Positions 8,266 to 15,896 of a stretch of DNA of 34,862 nucleotides are shown here, piece after piece. Source of the stretch: Treponema sp. UBA4377 (GTDB taxonomy: Bacteria; Spirochaetota; Spirochaetia; Treponematales; Treponemataceae); the NCBI GenBank assembly GCA_002391235.1, contig DGRX01000004.1:56881-91742 (forward strand), read 5' to 3'. The stretch's first letter is position 1. Each line of letters starts with the position of its first letter. A program made the translations under genes and the position numbers. Under the pieces are notes generated by a model, which worked only from the letters and a program-made list of their open reading frames with translations, was not told the origin of the DNA and ran no database searches.

Positions 8266-8361
8266 TAGGAACAGGCAGATACCAGTGTCATCTGCAGATT
8301 GATTTTGAAAATGAAACTTTTTGGCGCGACTTACAAGAATACTGCTATTAACTTTGAAAAA

Positions 8362-9549
8362 TTAGAGAATTTCTGATTCCTGTTCAAGCTTACAATTATT
8401 CTTTAGCATATAATCAATAGAATCTTTGTAACAGGTTGTCTTTTCATTAATAGAAAGTAATCTATTTTTATCATTTTCTGTCAATTTCATCCAATGATCT
8501 TTATTTTTTTCCAGCGTAGTTATGTCCATATTATGGGAAAGAAAATTAATTCCTGTTTTCTTTTTAAGATGTTCAAGAATATAAAATCCACCTGCATCTA
8601 TATCTCCAAAATGTTTGAATACTGCTCTTGGATTACATTTTTCCACAAGTTTAATAAAGTCTCTTTTTATTGAATTATGAAAGCCCCCTAAGTATATTAC
8701 AAGTTCATTATTTGATTGATATTTATGAAAGTTCGTTAGATTTTCTATTGTTATGACATTAGCTCCATTCAGCTCAACTGAAAATAAGTCTTTTAATGTT
8801 TCCGTCGAAAGACCTATATCACCTTTTATCTTACTTAAATCAATTGTTTCACCGCAATGTAAGATTCCTTTTCCCTTTACCATAACGTATGTTGGCGTTT
8901 TGATTATATTATGCTCTTCTAATACAGTTTCCTTATCATCATATTCACCGTATTTGTATAAAAGAGAACGAACAGGATTTTCTATAGCTTCAAGTCGTTT
9001 AGAATTATTGAATAATTTTACAGAAAGCTCACGTATAAAAATCTCATTCTGATTCGATAAAACTGCTTTTACTGCATTTAATAAATCTTCATAATCTACA
9101 AAGTTTTCGTCAAAAAATTGAACCGCCTTGTTGGTAGAAATCCGGATCTTCTGTTCTTTTATGTATTCTAGGAGAGGTGAAAAAAGGTCATCTGGTAGAT
9201 TGTTATAGTTTTCCCACAGTTCTGTTAGCTGATTATTTCTATCAGCTTTAGGTGTTCTTTTTATATATTCATAGACTTGTTCAATTGCATTTTCTTCCAG
9301 AAATACTGAACTTATTTTACCGCTACGTTCAGCTTTAATTGTTATTAAACCTCTCTTCTGTAGAGAATCAAGATTTTGATTAATTTCCTTATACAGTTCA
9401 AATTCAGAATCATCTTCATATTTTGGGAATAGTTTTGAAACAGTAACCTTAAAAGTTTGATGATTCTTATTTTCTCCTAAAAAGGTCTTGCTCTTTTCAT
9501 ATAAATCGAGGAGTTCATTTAATACTTTCAGCTCTATCTTAGTCGCCAT
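8362..9549 (-). CDS. jetD: Wadjet system nuclease subunit JetD (TOPRIM/DUF2220-type)
   Basis: JetD is the nuclease of the Wadjet SMC complex, which cuts circular plasmid DNA after loop extrusion by JetABC. The 395-residue protein has an N-terminal helical, winged-helix-like region and a C-terminal TOPRIM-like domain: TIENLTNF supplies the conserved Glu (residue 269 from the ATG used here) and HFGDIDAGGFYI the Asp-X-Asp pair (316 and 318) for metal binding. The first ATG is at 9549 and overlaps the jetC stop by 11 bases; a TTG at 9570 would add seven residues. GAGG lies 12 bases before the ATG. It is the last gene of the jet operon and very AT-rich compared with the polA side. Assignment to the Wadjet family is strong because all four genes are present in order. 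Confidence 0.9.
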   Translation of the reverse strand: MATKIELKVLNELLDLYEKSKTFLGENKNHQTFKVTVSKLFPKYEDDSEFELYKEINQNLDSLQKRGLITIKAERSGKISSVFLEENAIEQVYEYIKRTPKADRNNQLTELWENYNNLPDDLFSPLLEYIKEQKIRISTNKAVQFFDENFVDYEDLLNAVKAVLSNQNEIFIRELSVKLFNNSKRLEAIENPVRSLLYKYGEYDDKETVLEEHNIIKTPTYVMVKGKGILHCGETIDLSKIKGDIGLSTETLKDLFSVELNGANVITIENLTNFHKYQSNNELVIYLGGFHNSIKRDFIKLVEKCNPRAVFKHFGDIDAGGFYILEHLKKKTGINFLSHNMDITTLEKNKDHWMKLTENDKNRLLSINEKTTCYKDSIDYMLKNNCKLEQESEIL

Positions 9550-12500
9550 AATATCTAAAATCCTCAACAAAACTTATAGTGTCTTCTCGCATTACTGTCA
9601 GAACAGAATCAACATTTTCTTCAATGTCCTGAATCTTTGGAGAAGGTGCTACCAATATTGTCTGGAACTGAAGCTGATTAAAGAACTTCATTACACTTGA
9701 AATGCGTTGTTCATCCATATTATTAAAAGCTTCGTCAAGTAAAAGCAGACGTACGGAATTATTGCTTTTATAAATATTATTCAGGGATGCGGCCATGATT
9801 ACATAAAATGGTACTTGAGATTCTCCTCCTGAGTTACTCTTTGCTTTAGCAGAGAGTTTCTGAACTGTTCCGTTCTTCTTAGTAATCTCAATATCATAAT
9901 CAAGATAGGTTCTGTAATCTGTATATTCACGAACTGCTTTGTCGCTTGAATCACCGGCCCTGATTCTGGTAAATAATTCTTCAATTTCGTCTTTGTATTG
10001 ACTTTCAAAATTACCTGAAAAAAGATTCGACGTTCCCATATTGTCTTCAGCCATAATCATGTTATAAAGATTACGCTTTTGAGAATTTGGCGTTAAAATG
10101 AATTTGTAAGTATCTTCACCATAATTAATATCTTTAAGTGCTTTTTTCAGATTATCAAATTCATATCTTGCGCTTTCGATTGATTCTTTCATCTTTGCAA
10201 GGAACTCGTTTCGAAAAATATCTTCACATTTTTCCCTTGATACCCTTATTGTTTCTTCCGTACGAACAATTTCAACTTTATCCAGTTTATCGAACTGAGT
10301 CTTAAATTGTTCAAATCCTTCTAAGCCTGTATTAAAGTCCTTACTAAAGGCAGAATTGTAATTACTTTGCATTTGATAAAGACCAATAAAATTCTTTTCT
10401 CCATTGATGAGACGAGCTGCACGGTTGTCATAAACCACTTTTTGTCTATTATAATTCTCCTGAATTTGATTAAGATTTTCTCGTCTTGTTAATTCTAGAT
10501 ATTTATCAAAAGCTTCACCATATATAGCAGCTTGGTAATCCTGATACTCTGTTAATTCAATAACCTTCTTTTCAAGTTGTTCATTTAATTCTGATAGATG
10601 AGTTTTTGTGTTCTCAATATCATTCTCAAGAGTTCGTTTATCTCCTACCAGTGTATTAACTTGTGAAGACAACCGTTTTTCTTGTGCCTCATATTCGAAT
10701 ATTTGCTTTTGTAATTGAATAATATCCTGATCTTTTGTTATATCATCAAGTTCTTTGGTTTCCTTTTTAAGACGTTCAATTACAGAGCCCAACTTATTAG
10801 GAGCGTCTAAATATGTTTTAAGCATATCAAAATTAACATAGTCGTATGAGCTTTCTAATTGTTCATACATGTTTAACTTTTCACGTAATGCAGGTATTTT
10901 CTCTAACAAGACTTTTCGTTCTTGTTTTGCATTTTTGAGCTGAACTTCTATAGCATCCTTACCAATATATGGTTTTGAATAAATCTTTGGATCTATTTTT
11001 CGAGAAACAAAGTTTTTATAAACCATACAATCTTTTGTAATTGATGAAGAGTAATTCTCAAGCTCTGACAAAGTTTCACAGCAAATTACATTTCCAAGGA
11101 TGAAATCTGCATATCTTCGGGCATAGCGATTATCAGTTTCTATAAATGTAGCCAAAGAATTAGGTTCAATATCAACATCAGGAAGTTTTCTGAAGTTAAT
11201 AATACCCTGATTATAGCTTTTCTTATTTGCATTATAGATTTCCAGGGCTAAATTATAATACTCAGGTTCTACTATCAAATAGAATCTCTGTGTATTCAAA
11301 TAACCTTCAATTGCATTCGTCCACTGTTTATCTGAAATATTTAATAATTCAGCAAAAATATATACAGGAGAATCTATTCCTTTATCTTCAAATTCTTGTT
11401 CTATACACTCCCGCAGCTTTACAGTTTCATCCGGAAAACGAATTGTTTGCGATTGTAAATCTTCGATTTCCTTTTCAAACTGAGCTATTCTAGTAGAAAT
11501 ATTATCCCTTTCGCTTTCTATATTATATTTCTTTTTTTGAATATCTTTGATTTCTGCTTTCAAAAAATGTTCAAGCTTATCTACTGTTTCTACTTTTTTA
11601 TTAATCTCAGAATTAATTCCAATATTTTTTACTTCTTCAGGAGATGCGGGAACATCCTTTATTTTAATAAACATAGAGAGATAATTATTCAAAAATCGTA
11701 AATAATTGATAAGCTGTTGGTTTCTAGACTCTTCATTTGCTTTATCGATTTTCAATTTGTCAATGGAGTTCTGTAATTTTTCAGTCAATCGGTGATAATC
11801 AGAGTTCTCAAAAGTTTGCTGCAACTGCATGAGTTTAGCTCTTGTTTCTTTGAGCTGAATATCAAGAGTTTCCTGTTCCGCAATCGTTCTTTTTAACGTT
11901 TGTTCATCTATATTAATTTTACTTGTTGCATCATCTTTTGATTTTTCAAGAACATCTTTATCGACAATCTTAACCAACATATCATTTACTTTTTGATTAT
12001 GTGCATTTTCTTCTATCTCTTGAAAACGAATTAAAATTGTTTCGAGTGTATCTCTTTCCTGTTTTGCCTTTTTGAGAGTCTGCTCGAATTCATTCAATAC
12101 ATCAATACTTTCCCTTAAAGATTGAACATCGATGTTTTTTTCTGTCAGAACATATTTATTGATAAAATCTTTTACATTATCAACAGGCCTGAACGCCAGT
12201 GCTTTTAGAAGAACCTCAAAAAACTTATCTTCCAGATTACCTAATCTGTGTCTCAAGTTTTCCTTATACTCTGAAACAGTCTTTATGTATTTTACCTTTT
12301 CCCCTTTATTGCGAAATTCTTCAGCCATGGCAGGTTTATTCTCTTCTGTCAGAAAAGAAAAATCATCAAGTTTTCCATTTTCAATATACCAGCGTTTGCT
12401 AGGCTGATCAGTATCATTGCCTGAAGTAATATGAACACCTATTACAAACCAGCGGTTTTCTTTCTCTTCATAAAATTCCAGGGCAACATTACTGAGCACA

Positions 12501-12772
12501 TTTCCGTCCCGAAGGAATGTTTTTTCTGTTGTATCAATTTTACAACGTACATAACTTTTTAAATCTCGATCAGAGTTTTCATTTGCTGCTTTATTAAATT
12601 TAGTAGAGTTTCCGGTTAATACCATTTGGATTGCATCCAGGACTGTTGATTTACCTGCTGCATTCTCACCACTTATTAAAACAGAGCCCTGATTTATAGG
12701 AAAAGTTTCATAACCAAAATACATCCAGTTTACAAGTCTTACTCTATTCAGTTTCTTCGTCTGTATCTGCAT
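9539..12772 (-). CDS. jetC: Wadjet SMC-like ATPase JetC
   Basis: JetC is the SMC/MukB-like motor that extrudes DNA loops. The 1077-residue protein opens with the Walker A GENAAGKST at residues 35-43, preceded by an aromatic-rich strand (NWMYFGYETF) typical of JetC and MukB-like heads. The centre (about 220-470 and 600-860) is long Lys/Glu/Gln-rich coiled coil broken by a hinge near 480-600. The C-terminal head has the signature NSGGESQVPFY (SGGES at 981-985) and the Walker B LLLLDEAFNNMDEQR (from about 1009), so ATPase residues are intact. It overlaps jetB by 29 bases and jetD by 11, implying translational coupling and fixed stoichiometry. Length is normal for the family. The strongly AT-rich codon use differs from polA and metY and fits horizontal acquisition. 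Confidence 0.93.
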   Translation of the reverse strand: MQIQTKKLNRVRLVNWMYFGYETFPINQGSVLISGENAAGKSTVLDAIQMVLTGNSTKFNKAANENSDRDLKSYVRCKIDTTEKTFLRDGNVLSNVALEFYEEKENRWFVIGVHITSGNDTDQPSKRWYIENGKLDDFSFLTEENKPAMAEEFRNKGEKVKYIKTVSEYKENLRHRLGNLEDKFFEVLLKALAFRPVDNVKDFINKYVLTEKNIDVQSLRESIDVLNEFEQTLKKAKQERDTLETILIRFQEIEENAHNQKVNDMLVKIVDKDVLEKSKDDATSKINIDEQTLKRTIAEQETLDIQLKETRAKLMQLQQTFENSDYHRLTEKLQNSIDKLKIDKANEESRNQQLINYLRFLNNYLSMFIKIKDVPASPEEVKNIGINSEINKKVETVDKLEHFLKAEIKDIQKKKYNIESERDNISTRIAQFEKEIEDLQSQTIRFPDETVKLRECIEQEFEDKGIDSPVYIFAELLNISDKQWTNAIEGYLNTQRFYLIVEPEYYNLALEIYNANKKSYNQGIINFRKLPDVDIEPNSLATFIETDNRYARRYADFILGNVICCETLSELENYSSSITKDCMVYKNFVSRKIDPKIYSKPYIGKDAIEVQLKNAKQERKVLLEKIPALREKLNMYEQLESSYDYVNFDMLKTYLDAPNKLGSVIERLKKETKELDDITKDQDIIQLQKQIFEYEAQEKRLSSQVNTLVGDKRTLENDIENTKTHLSELNEQLEKKVIELTEYQDYQAAIYGEAFDKYLELTRRENLNQIQENYNRQKVVYDNRAARLINGEKNFIGLYQMQSNYNSAFSKDFNTGLEGFEQFKTQFDKLDKVEIVRTEETIRVSREKCEDIFRNEFLAKMKESIESARYEFDNLKKALKDINYGEDTYKFILTPNSQKRNLYNMIMAEDNMGTSNLFSGNFESQYKDEIEELFTRIRAGDSSDKAVREYTDYRTYLDYDIEITKKNGTVQKLSAKAKSNSGGESQVPFYVIMAASLNNIYKSNNSVRLLLLDEAFNNMDEQRISSVMKFFNQLQFQTILVAPSPKIQDIEENVDSVLTVMREDTISFVEDFRYYGD

Positions 12773-13385
12773 CTTCTTCTCCTTCTACCAATTCATATTC
12801 TGCAAGTCTGTCTTTTACACTATCATAAAGGTGAGCAATACCTTCATTTGGGATTGCAATCATAATTGATGGATAAATCTCTATTCGTGTATCACCTTGA
12901 GTTATGTCTGAAGTTAAATTTCTAATAAGGTTATATCGCTTAAATAAAGCAATAATTTGGTGTTCAGAATTTTTGTCAAGTTTCTGTTTGTTCTTAATCT
13001 TCAATACATTATATTTGTCACGTATATCCTGAATTGTTACTGTAACATTGTCTCCATTTGTTGATAGATCATTACGTTTTTCCAAATACAGAAGTTTCAA
13101 AATTAAAAACATGATACTTTCAAATTTTGTGAATTGTAGTCTACCTGTTCCGTTTCGATTGAAAATTGAAATCAATCCCATATCTTCATCGATTCGTATA
13201 TCATATCCTAATAAATCAAAGACCAGCGAAAACTGTTCTTTGTTGTCTTTTATATAAATATAATCCTGACGGGTATCATCTTTCTTTTTAAGTATAAAAC
13301 AATGATTCAAGAGATTATTTGCTGCTTTTGAGAATTTTTCTTTCTGCGAGGATGTACTCCCTATTAGTTCAAGTGATTCAAACAT
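12744..13385 (-). CDS. jetB: Wadjet subunit JetB (DUF4194, MukE-like)
   Basis: JetB is a small winged-helix protein that, like MukE, binds the kleisin JetA and the SMC head. The 213-residue sequence has a plausible DUF4194 pattern: an N-terminal helix, a region with LLGYDIRIDEDMGLISI, then LQFTKFESIMFLILKLLYLEKR, and a second winged-helix containing QIIALFKRYNLIR. The last 20 residues are strongly acidic (EGEEDADTDEETE). The ATG at 13385 overlaps the TGA of jetA by eight bases (ATGTTTGA), a classic stop-start coupling. The function is taken from its position between jetA and jetC and from family resemblance; the sequence has no catalytic motif, as expected. Confidence 0.85.
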   Translation of the reverse strand: MFESLELIGSTSSQKEKFSKAANNLLNHCFILKKKDDTRQDYIYIKDNKEQFSLVFDLLGYDIRIDEDMGLISIFNRNGTGRLQFTKFESIMFLILKLLYLEKRNDLSTNGDNVTVTIQDIRDKYNVLKIKNKQKLDKNSEHQIIALFKRYNLIRNLTSDITQGDTRIEIYPSIMIAIPNEGIAHLYDSVKDRLAEYELVEGEEDADTDEETE

Positions 13386-14772
13386 TTTTATCTCCTGTCT
13401 GTTTTCTAATTATTTCAAAATCTGTGAATTCACATTTATCAGTTTTTACTCTCTGCTCTGTCTTCTTTACCCGATAAACCAAAGATTCTATTGCAAATAA
13501 CCTTATATAAATAAGATTTTCGAAATCTTTTCGATTATTGATTGGAATATCAGAAGCCATTATTAAAGATTTATCCCTTAACAGTTCTGAAACATAAGAT
13601 TCAATTTTTTTTCTGTAGAATCGGGCCATTTGTTTATCTAATAATAATTTCTTTTTTATAGCTTTTTCTTCTTCTGTAAGCATTTCTGCTACATTAATAG
13701 TTGCTACTTCTTCATAGCTCTTTTTTTCAGGAACCTTTTTTATAGATTCTTCAGAAACATACTTTTGAACGAATACATTAAATAATTCATCTGGTACAGA
13801 CTCATCTTCATCAGAAAATTCAGTAAGATATCGTAAGATTGTATTTATTTTGCCTTCCTGGTTTGTTCCTGAAGCTAGCTCAAACTTGGCCCTTGAAGCC
13901 GCATTCTTCATATAATGATTATTTTTGCGGTCGATATCCTCAATAATTTTATCCAGATTCTCAAAGGCACTTTTTACATCAACGATCATCTGAATAATTT
14001 TATCCTGAGCTATAGATGCATCTGTTTCCTGCTCTATTTCCATATAACCATCAACTAAATCTTTTAGTATCTTTGGTTCTGTAAGCATCTTATCAAGATT
14101 GATTTTTATTGATTGACGGAATTTACCAACATTTTCACTGGTTTTTAATCGATACAATGATTTAGAAACTATCTCTTCATTATATGTTGTGAACATATCT
14201 AGAACTGCACCCAAATCTTTATTTTTGGTCTGCTTATCAATATGTTTTTTAATTGAAATATTAAGTTTCTTAAGGCTCGATACCAATTGTTCTGTGTTGC
14301 TTACTACGTTTTTAAGAATGAATTGATATGGTTTTGAATAAAGATCTTCATTCTGAAGAACCGCATGTATCTGAGAAATAAGGCCCTGATATTCAGTTTC
14401 TTCTTCCCTAATGACATCATGTATTGTTCGAATAAAAGGAACCGCATATTCAGTAAGCACAACATTTTGCTGATAGTTTTTCTCTTCCTCAAAATCCAAC
14501 CAGCCACAATCTTTCAAGAAATTGATTGTTTTCTGAGCTTTACTTCGTGAATCTTTTTCAAAACTATTATCATCGTCAAAACTGATGTCATCAGTCCTTT
14601 GATTAAAATAATCAGTTAATGTAGAAACTACAGCTTCTCTATCAACACCATAGGAAATTTCTGTACGATACGAGTTATAAATAGCTAGGAGACAATCTGC
14701 ATATTGGTCCTTGTATTTACTATTAAGAGGTTTAAAGAAATCAGATGGTATAATAGAAAACAGGTTTTTCAT
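13378..14772 (-). CDS. jetA: Wadjet kleisin-like subunit JetA
   Basis: JetA is the MukF/kleisin-type subunit that closes the SMC ring. This 464-residue protein begins with MKNLFSIIPSDFFKPL, a start characteristic of the JetA variant (DUF5716-type) found in type II Wadjet rather than the DUF3375 form of type I; the subtype is my reading and needs a profile search. It is almost entirely helical: a winged-helix region with NFLKDCGWLDFEE around residue 90, long helices through the centre, and a charged C-terminal segment. It is the first jet gene and follows the Bro-N gene by 75 bases. No Shine-Dalgarno precedes the ATG; an AT-rich candidate promoter lies in the gap. It overlaps jetB by eight bases. 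Confidence 0.87.
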   Translation of the reverse strand: MKNLFSIIPSDFFKPLNSKYKDQYADCLLAIYNSYRTEISYGVDREAVVSTLTDYFNQRTDDISFDDDNSFEKDSRSKAQKTINFLKDCGWLDFEEEKNYQQNVVLTEYAVPFIRTIHDVIREEETEYQGLISQIHAVLQNEDLYSKPYQFILKNVVSNTEQLVSSLKKLNISIKKHIDKQTKNKDLGAVLDMFTTYNEEIVSKSLYRLKTSENVGKFRQSIKINLDKMLTEPKILKDLVDGYMEIEQETDASIAQDKIIQMIVDVKSAFENLDKIIEDIDRKNNHYMKNAASRAKFELASGTNQEGKINTILRYLTEFSDEDESVPDELFNVFVQKYVSEESIKKVPEKKSYEEVATINVAEMLTEEEKAIKKKLLLDKQMARFYRKKIESYVSELLRDKSLIMASDIPINNRKDFENLIYIRLFAIESLVYRVKKTEQRVKTDKCEFTDFEIIRKQTGDKNV

Positions 14773-14783
14773 ATTAGGTTATT

Positions 14784-14812
14784 ATTATATTACAGATTGG
14801 ACTGGAATATAA
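14784..14812 (-). promoter_or_regulatory. Weak candidate promoter before jetA
   Basis: TATAAT on the minus strand at 14789-14784 is a perfect -10. The sequence 17 bases upstream (TTATAT, 14812-14807) is a poor -35. It would give a leader of about five bases. The alternative is that jetABCD is transcribed from the promoter upstream of the Bro-N gene. Confidence 0.3.
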
Positions 14813-14847
14813 TAGTCATACCCTAGTACTTTATAATTCGCGTCCAT

Positions 14848-15714
14848 CTACTTTTCTTCCTCATCTTCCAAAAAGACAGACGCCTTTGTATCTTCTGTAA
14901 GGCCGATTCCATCTCTTGCATTGAGTGGCGTAACGACTTTCTTTCCTGTTTTCTGCTCAAGTTCAATGCGGGCATTTTTGGCGATGCTTGCGCCGTCTAC
15001 TGCATTCTTTACATGGTCGCTAAAATTTTTTGGATCGTTGGACTCAGAGATTTCTTTTGTGGAAAGCTCTGCCAGCATATTCAAGACAAGTTCCTTGTTT
15101 GTCATGTTATCGCGTAGATTTTCTTTTTTGAGGCCTTTGTATTCCTTGTACTCTTTTGCAGTTTTGCCTGCCCAGGTTTTATAGATTATGTCCGTAAGTG
15201 TGGCAAACTGAACGCCCTCTTTTAATCCGTGCTTTTTCCATTCGTCAGTAAGGTCTTTGCGGATTTCTATAGATTTGAGCCGCTGGTTTATCCAATTTTC
15301 CGAGTATCCCAAGGCCCTGTATTCTGCCAAAGCCCGCTGAATTCCCTGCTCAGGATCCTGCATTTCATCAAGCCTTTCTTTGGCTACCTGTGCCATCCAC
15401 AATTTGAATGGTTCAGCTTTGGGAGATGGAATTGACTGAATCAGTCGGAAAAGCTGCTCGGTATTCATGCAGTCGGTCTTGTACATTTTACCGTCGGAAG
15501 ATGGCATTTTCAGTTGACTACAATTTGTAGTCAACTCACTTCCTTCTGCTTTAAGGCGAGTTTTTAATACACTCCAGTATTTTCGTGGATTCGGACTTTC
15601 CGTCAGAACGGCAACCACATCCACAACCGAAAAATACCATTCTTCGCTTTCTTTATCCCAAAGGGTGCGGACTTTTTTGTCTTCAAACAGTTTTATCTGG
15701 GTATTTTCTGTCAT
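14848..15714 (-). CDS. Bro-N domain protein, phage-antirepressor-like
   Basis: The 288-residue protein opens with a Bro-N-type domain: IKLFEDKKVRTLWDKE, then EWYFSVVDVVAVLTES and PRKYWSVLKTRLKAEG, followed by the family's conserved DCMNTEQLFRLIQSIPSPKA, KERLDEMQDPEQGIQRA and WINQRLKSIEIRKDLTDEWK. Related proteins are annotated as BRO family, antirepressor or DNA-damage-inducible proteins and probably bind DNA; their cellular role is not well established. The start at ATG 15714 is fixed by a near-perfect Shine-Dalgarno (GGGAGGTGA, spacing of a few bases) that lies inside a 19-codon upstream ORF whose TGA overlaps this ATG. It stands directly upstream of jetA in the same orientation, so it may belong to the defence operon, for example as a regulator. 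That link is inference. The composition is intermediate between the jet genes and the core genes. Confidence 0.85.
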   Translation of the reverse strand: MTENTQIKLFEDKKVRTLWDKESEEWYFSVVDVVAVLTESPNPRKYWSVLKTRLKAEGSELTTNCSQLKMPSSDGKMYKTDCMNTEQLFRLIQSIPSPKAEPFKLWMAQVAKERLDEMQDPEQGIQRALAEYRALGYSENWINQRLKSIEIRKDLTDEWKKHGLKEGVQFATLTDIIYKTWAGKTAKEYKEYKGLKKENLRDNMTNKELVLNMLAELSTKEISESNDPKNFSDHVKNAVDGASIAKNARIELEQKTGKKVVTPLNARDGIGLTEDTKASVFLEDEEEK

Positions 15715-15770
15715 TCAATCACCTCCCAGTGACCGTTTTTGTCTGCGCCTACTCGTTTGAGTAAATTCAT
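15711..15770 (-). CDS. 19-residue upstream ORF coupled to the Bro-N gene
   Basis: ATG at 15770 opens a frame of 19 codons starting MNLLKRVGADKN and ending HWEVIE, with its TGA overlapping the ATG of the Bro-N gene (ATGA). The Bro-N ribosome site lies within its last codons. A promoter with the -10 at 15790-15785 would start transcription around 15778, giving a leader of only about eight bases and no Shine-Dalgarno for this ORF. It could be a coupling ORF that controls access to the Bro-N ribosome site. No known peptide is recognised. Confidence 0.45.
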   Translation of the reverse strand: MNLLKRVGADKNGHWEVIE

Positions 15771-15784
15771 TTTTTCAAGTTTTC

Positions 15785-15813
15785 ATTGTAACATGCTCCG
15801 CATTGTTTTGCTA
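15785..15813 (-). promoter_or_regulatory. Promoter of the Bro-N/Wadjet unit (TAGCAA-17-TACAAT)
   Basis: On the minus strand TAGCAA at 15813-15808 and TACAAT at 15790-15785 are 17 bases apart. The whole element matches, with several differences, the repeats at 32337-32365 and 32403-32431, including the upstream CACTAGCAAAACA block. Confidence 0.5.
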
Positions 15814-15815
15814 GT

Positions 15816-15845
15816 GTCAAAATCGGCGCAACATGCGTCAAAATC
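15816..15845. repeat. Two 9-bp direct repeats in a divergent promoter region
   Basis: GTCAAAATC occurs at 15816-15824 and 15837-15845, 21 bases apart, which places both on the same face of the helix. They lie between the Bro-N promoter (leftward) and the SUMF1 promoter (rightward, -35 at 15851). They could be an operator serving both; no regulator is identified. Confidence 0.4.
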
Positions 15846-15850
15846 ATAAA

Positions 15851-15880
15851 TTGACAGTGGAAAAAACTCGCCTTTATAAT
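15851..15880 (+). promoter_or_regulatory. Consensus promoter of the SUMF1-like gene
   Basis: TTGACA at 15851-15856 and TATAAT at 15875-15880 are both perfect consensus hexamers with an 18-base spacer. Transcription should start near 15887, just before the GGAGG ribosome site. The ATG at 15879 lies inside the -10 and cannot be the start. Confidence 0.75.
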
Positions 15881-15896
15881 GGCGGCGGAGGAAGAA

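Noticed and set aside
8275..8295. Inverted repeat GCAGAT...ATCTGC between jetD and polA
   Set aside because: The stem is six pairs with a nine-base loop and no T-run follows on the minus strand, so it was not called a terminator of jetD.
12132..12407. Plus-strand frame inside jetC
   Set aside because: AT-rich antisense shadow with no ribosome site or recognised motif.
8362..14772. Flanking direct repeats or integrase as proof of island mobility
   Set aside because: I looked at the borders and saw no recombinase gene, tRNA gene or clear direct repeat, so transfer is supported only by composition.
15879..15896. Longer start of the SUMF1 gene at 15879
   Set aside because: This ATG lies within the TATAAT of the consensus promoter, and the ATG at 15897 has a good GGAGG before it.
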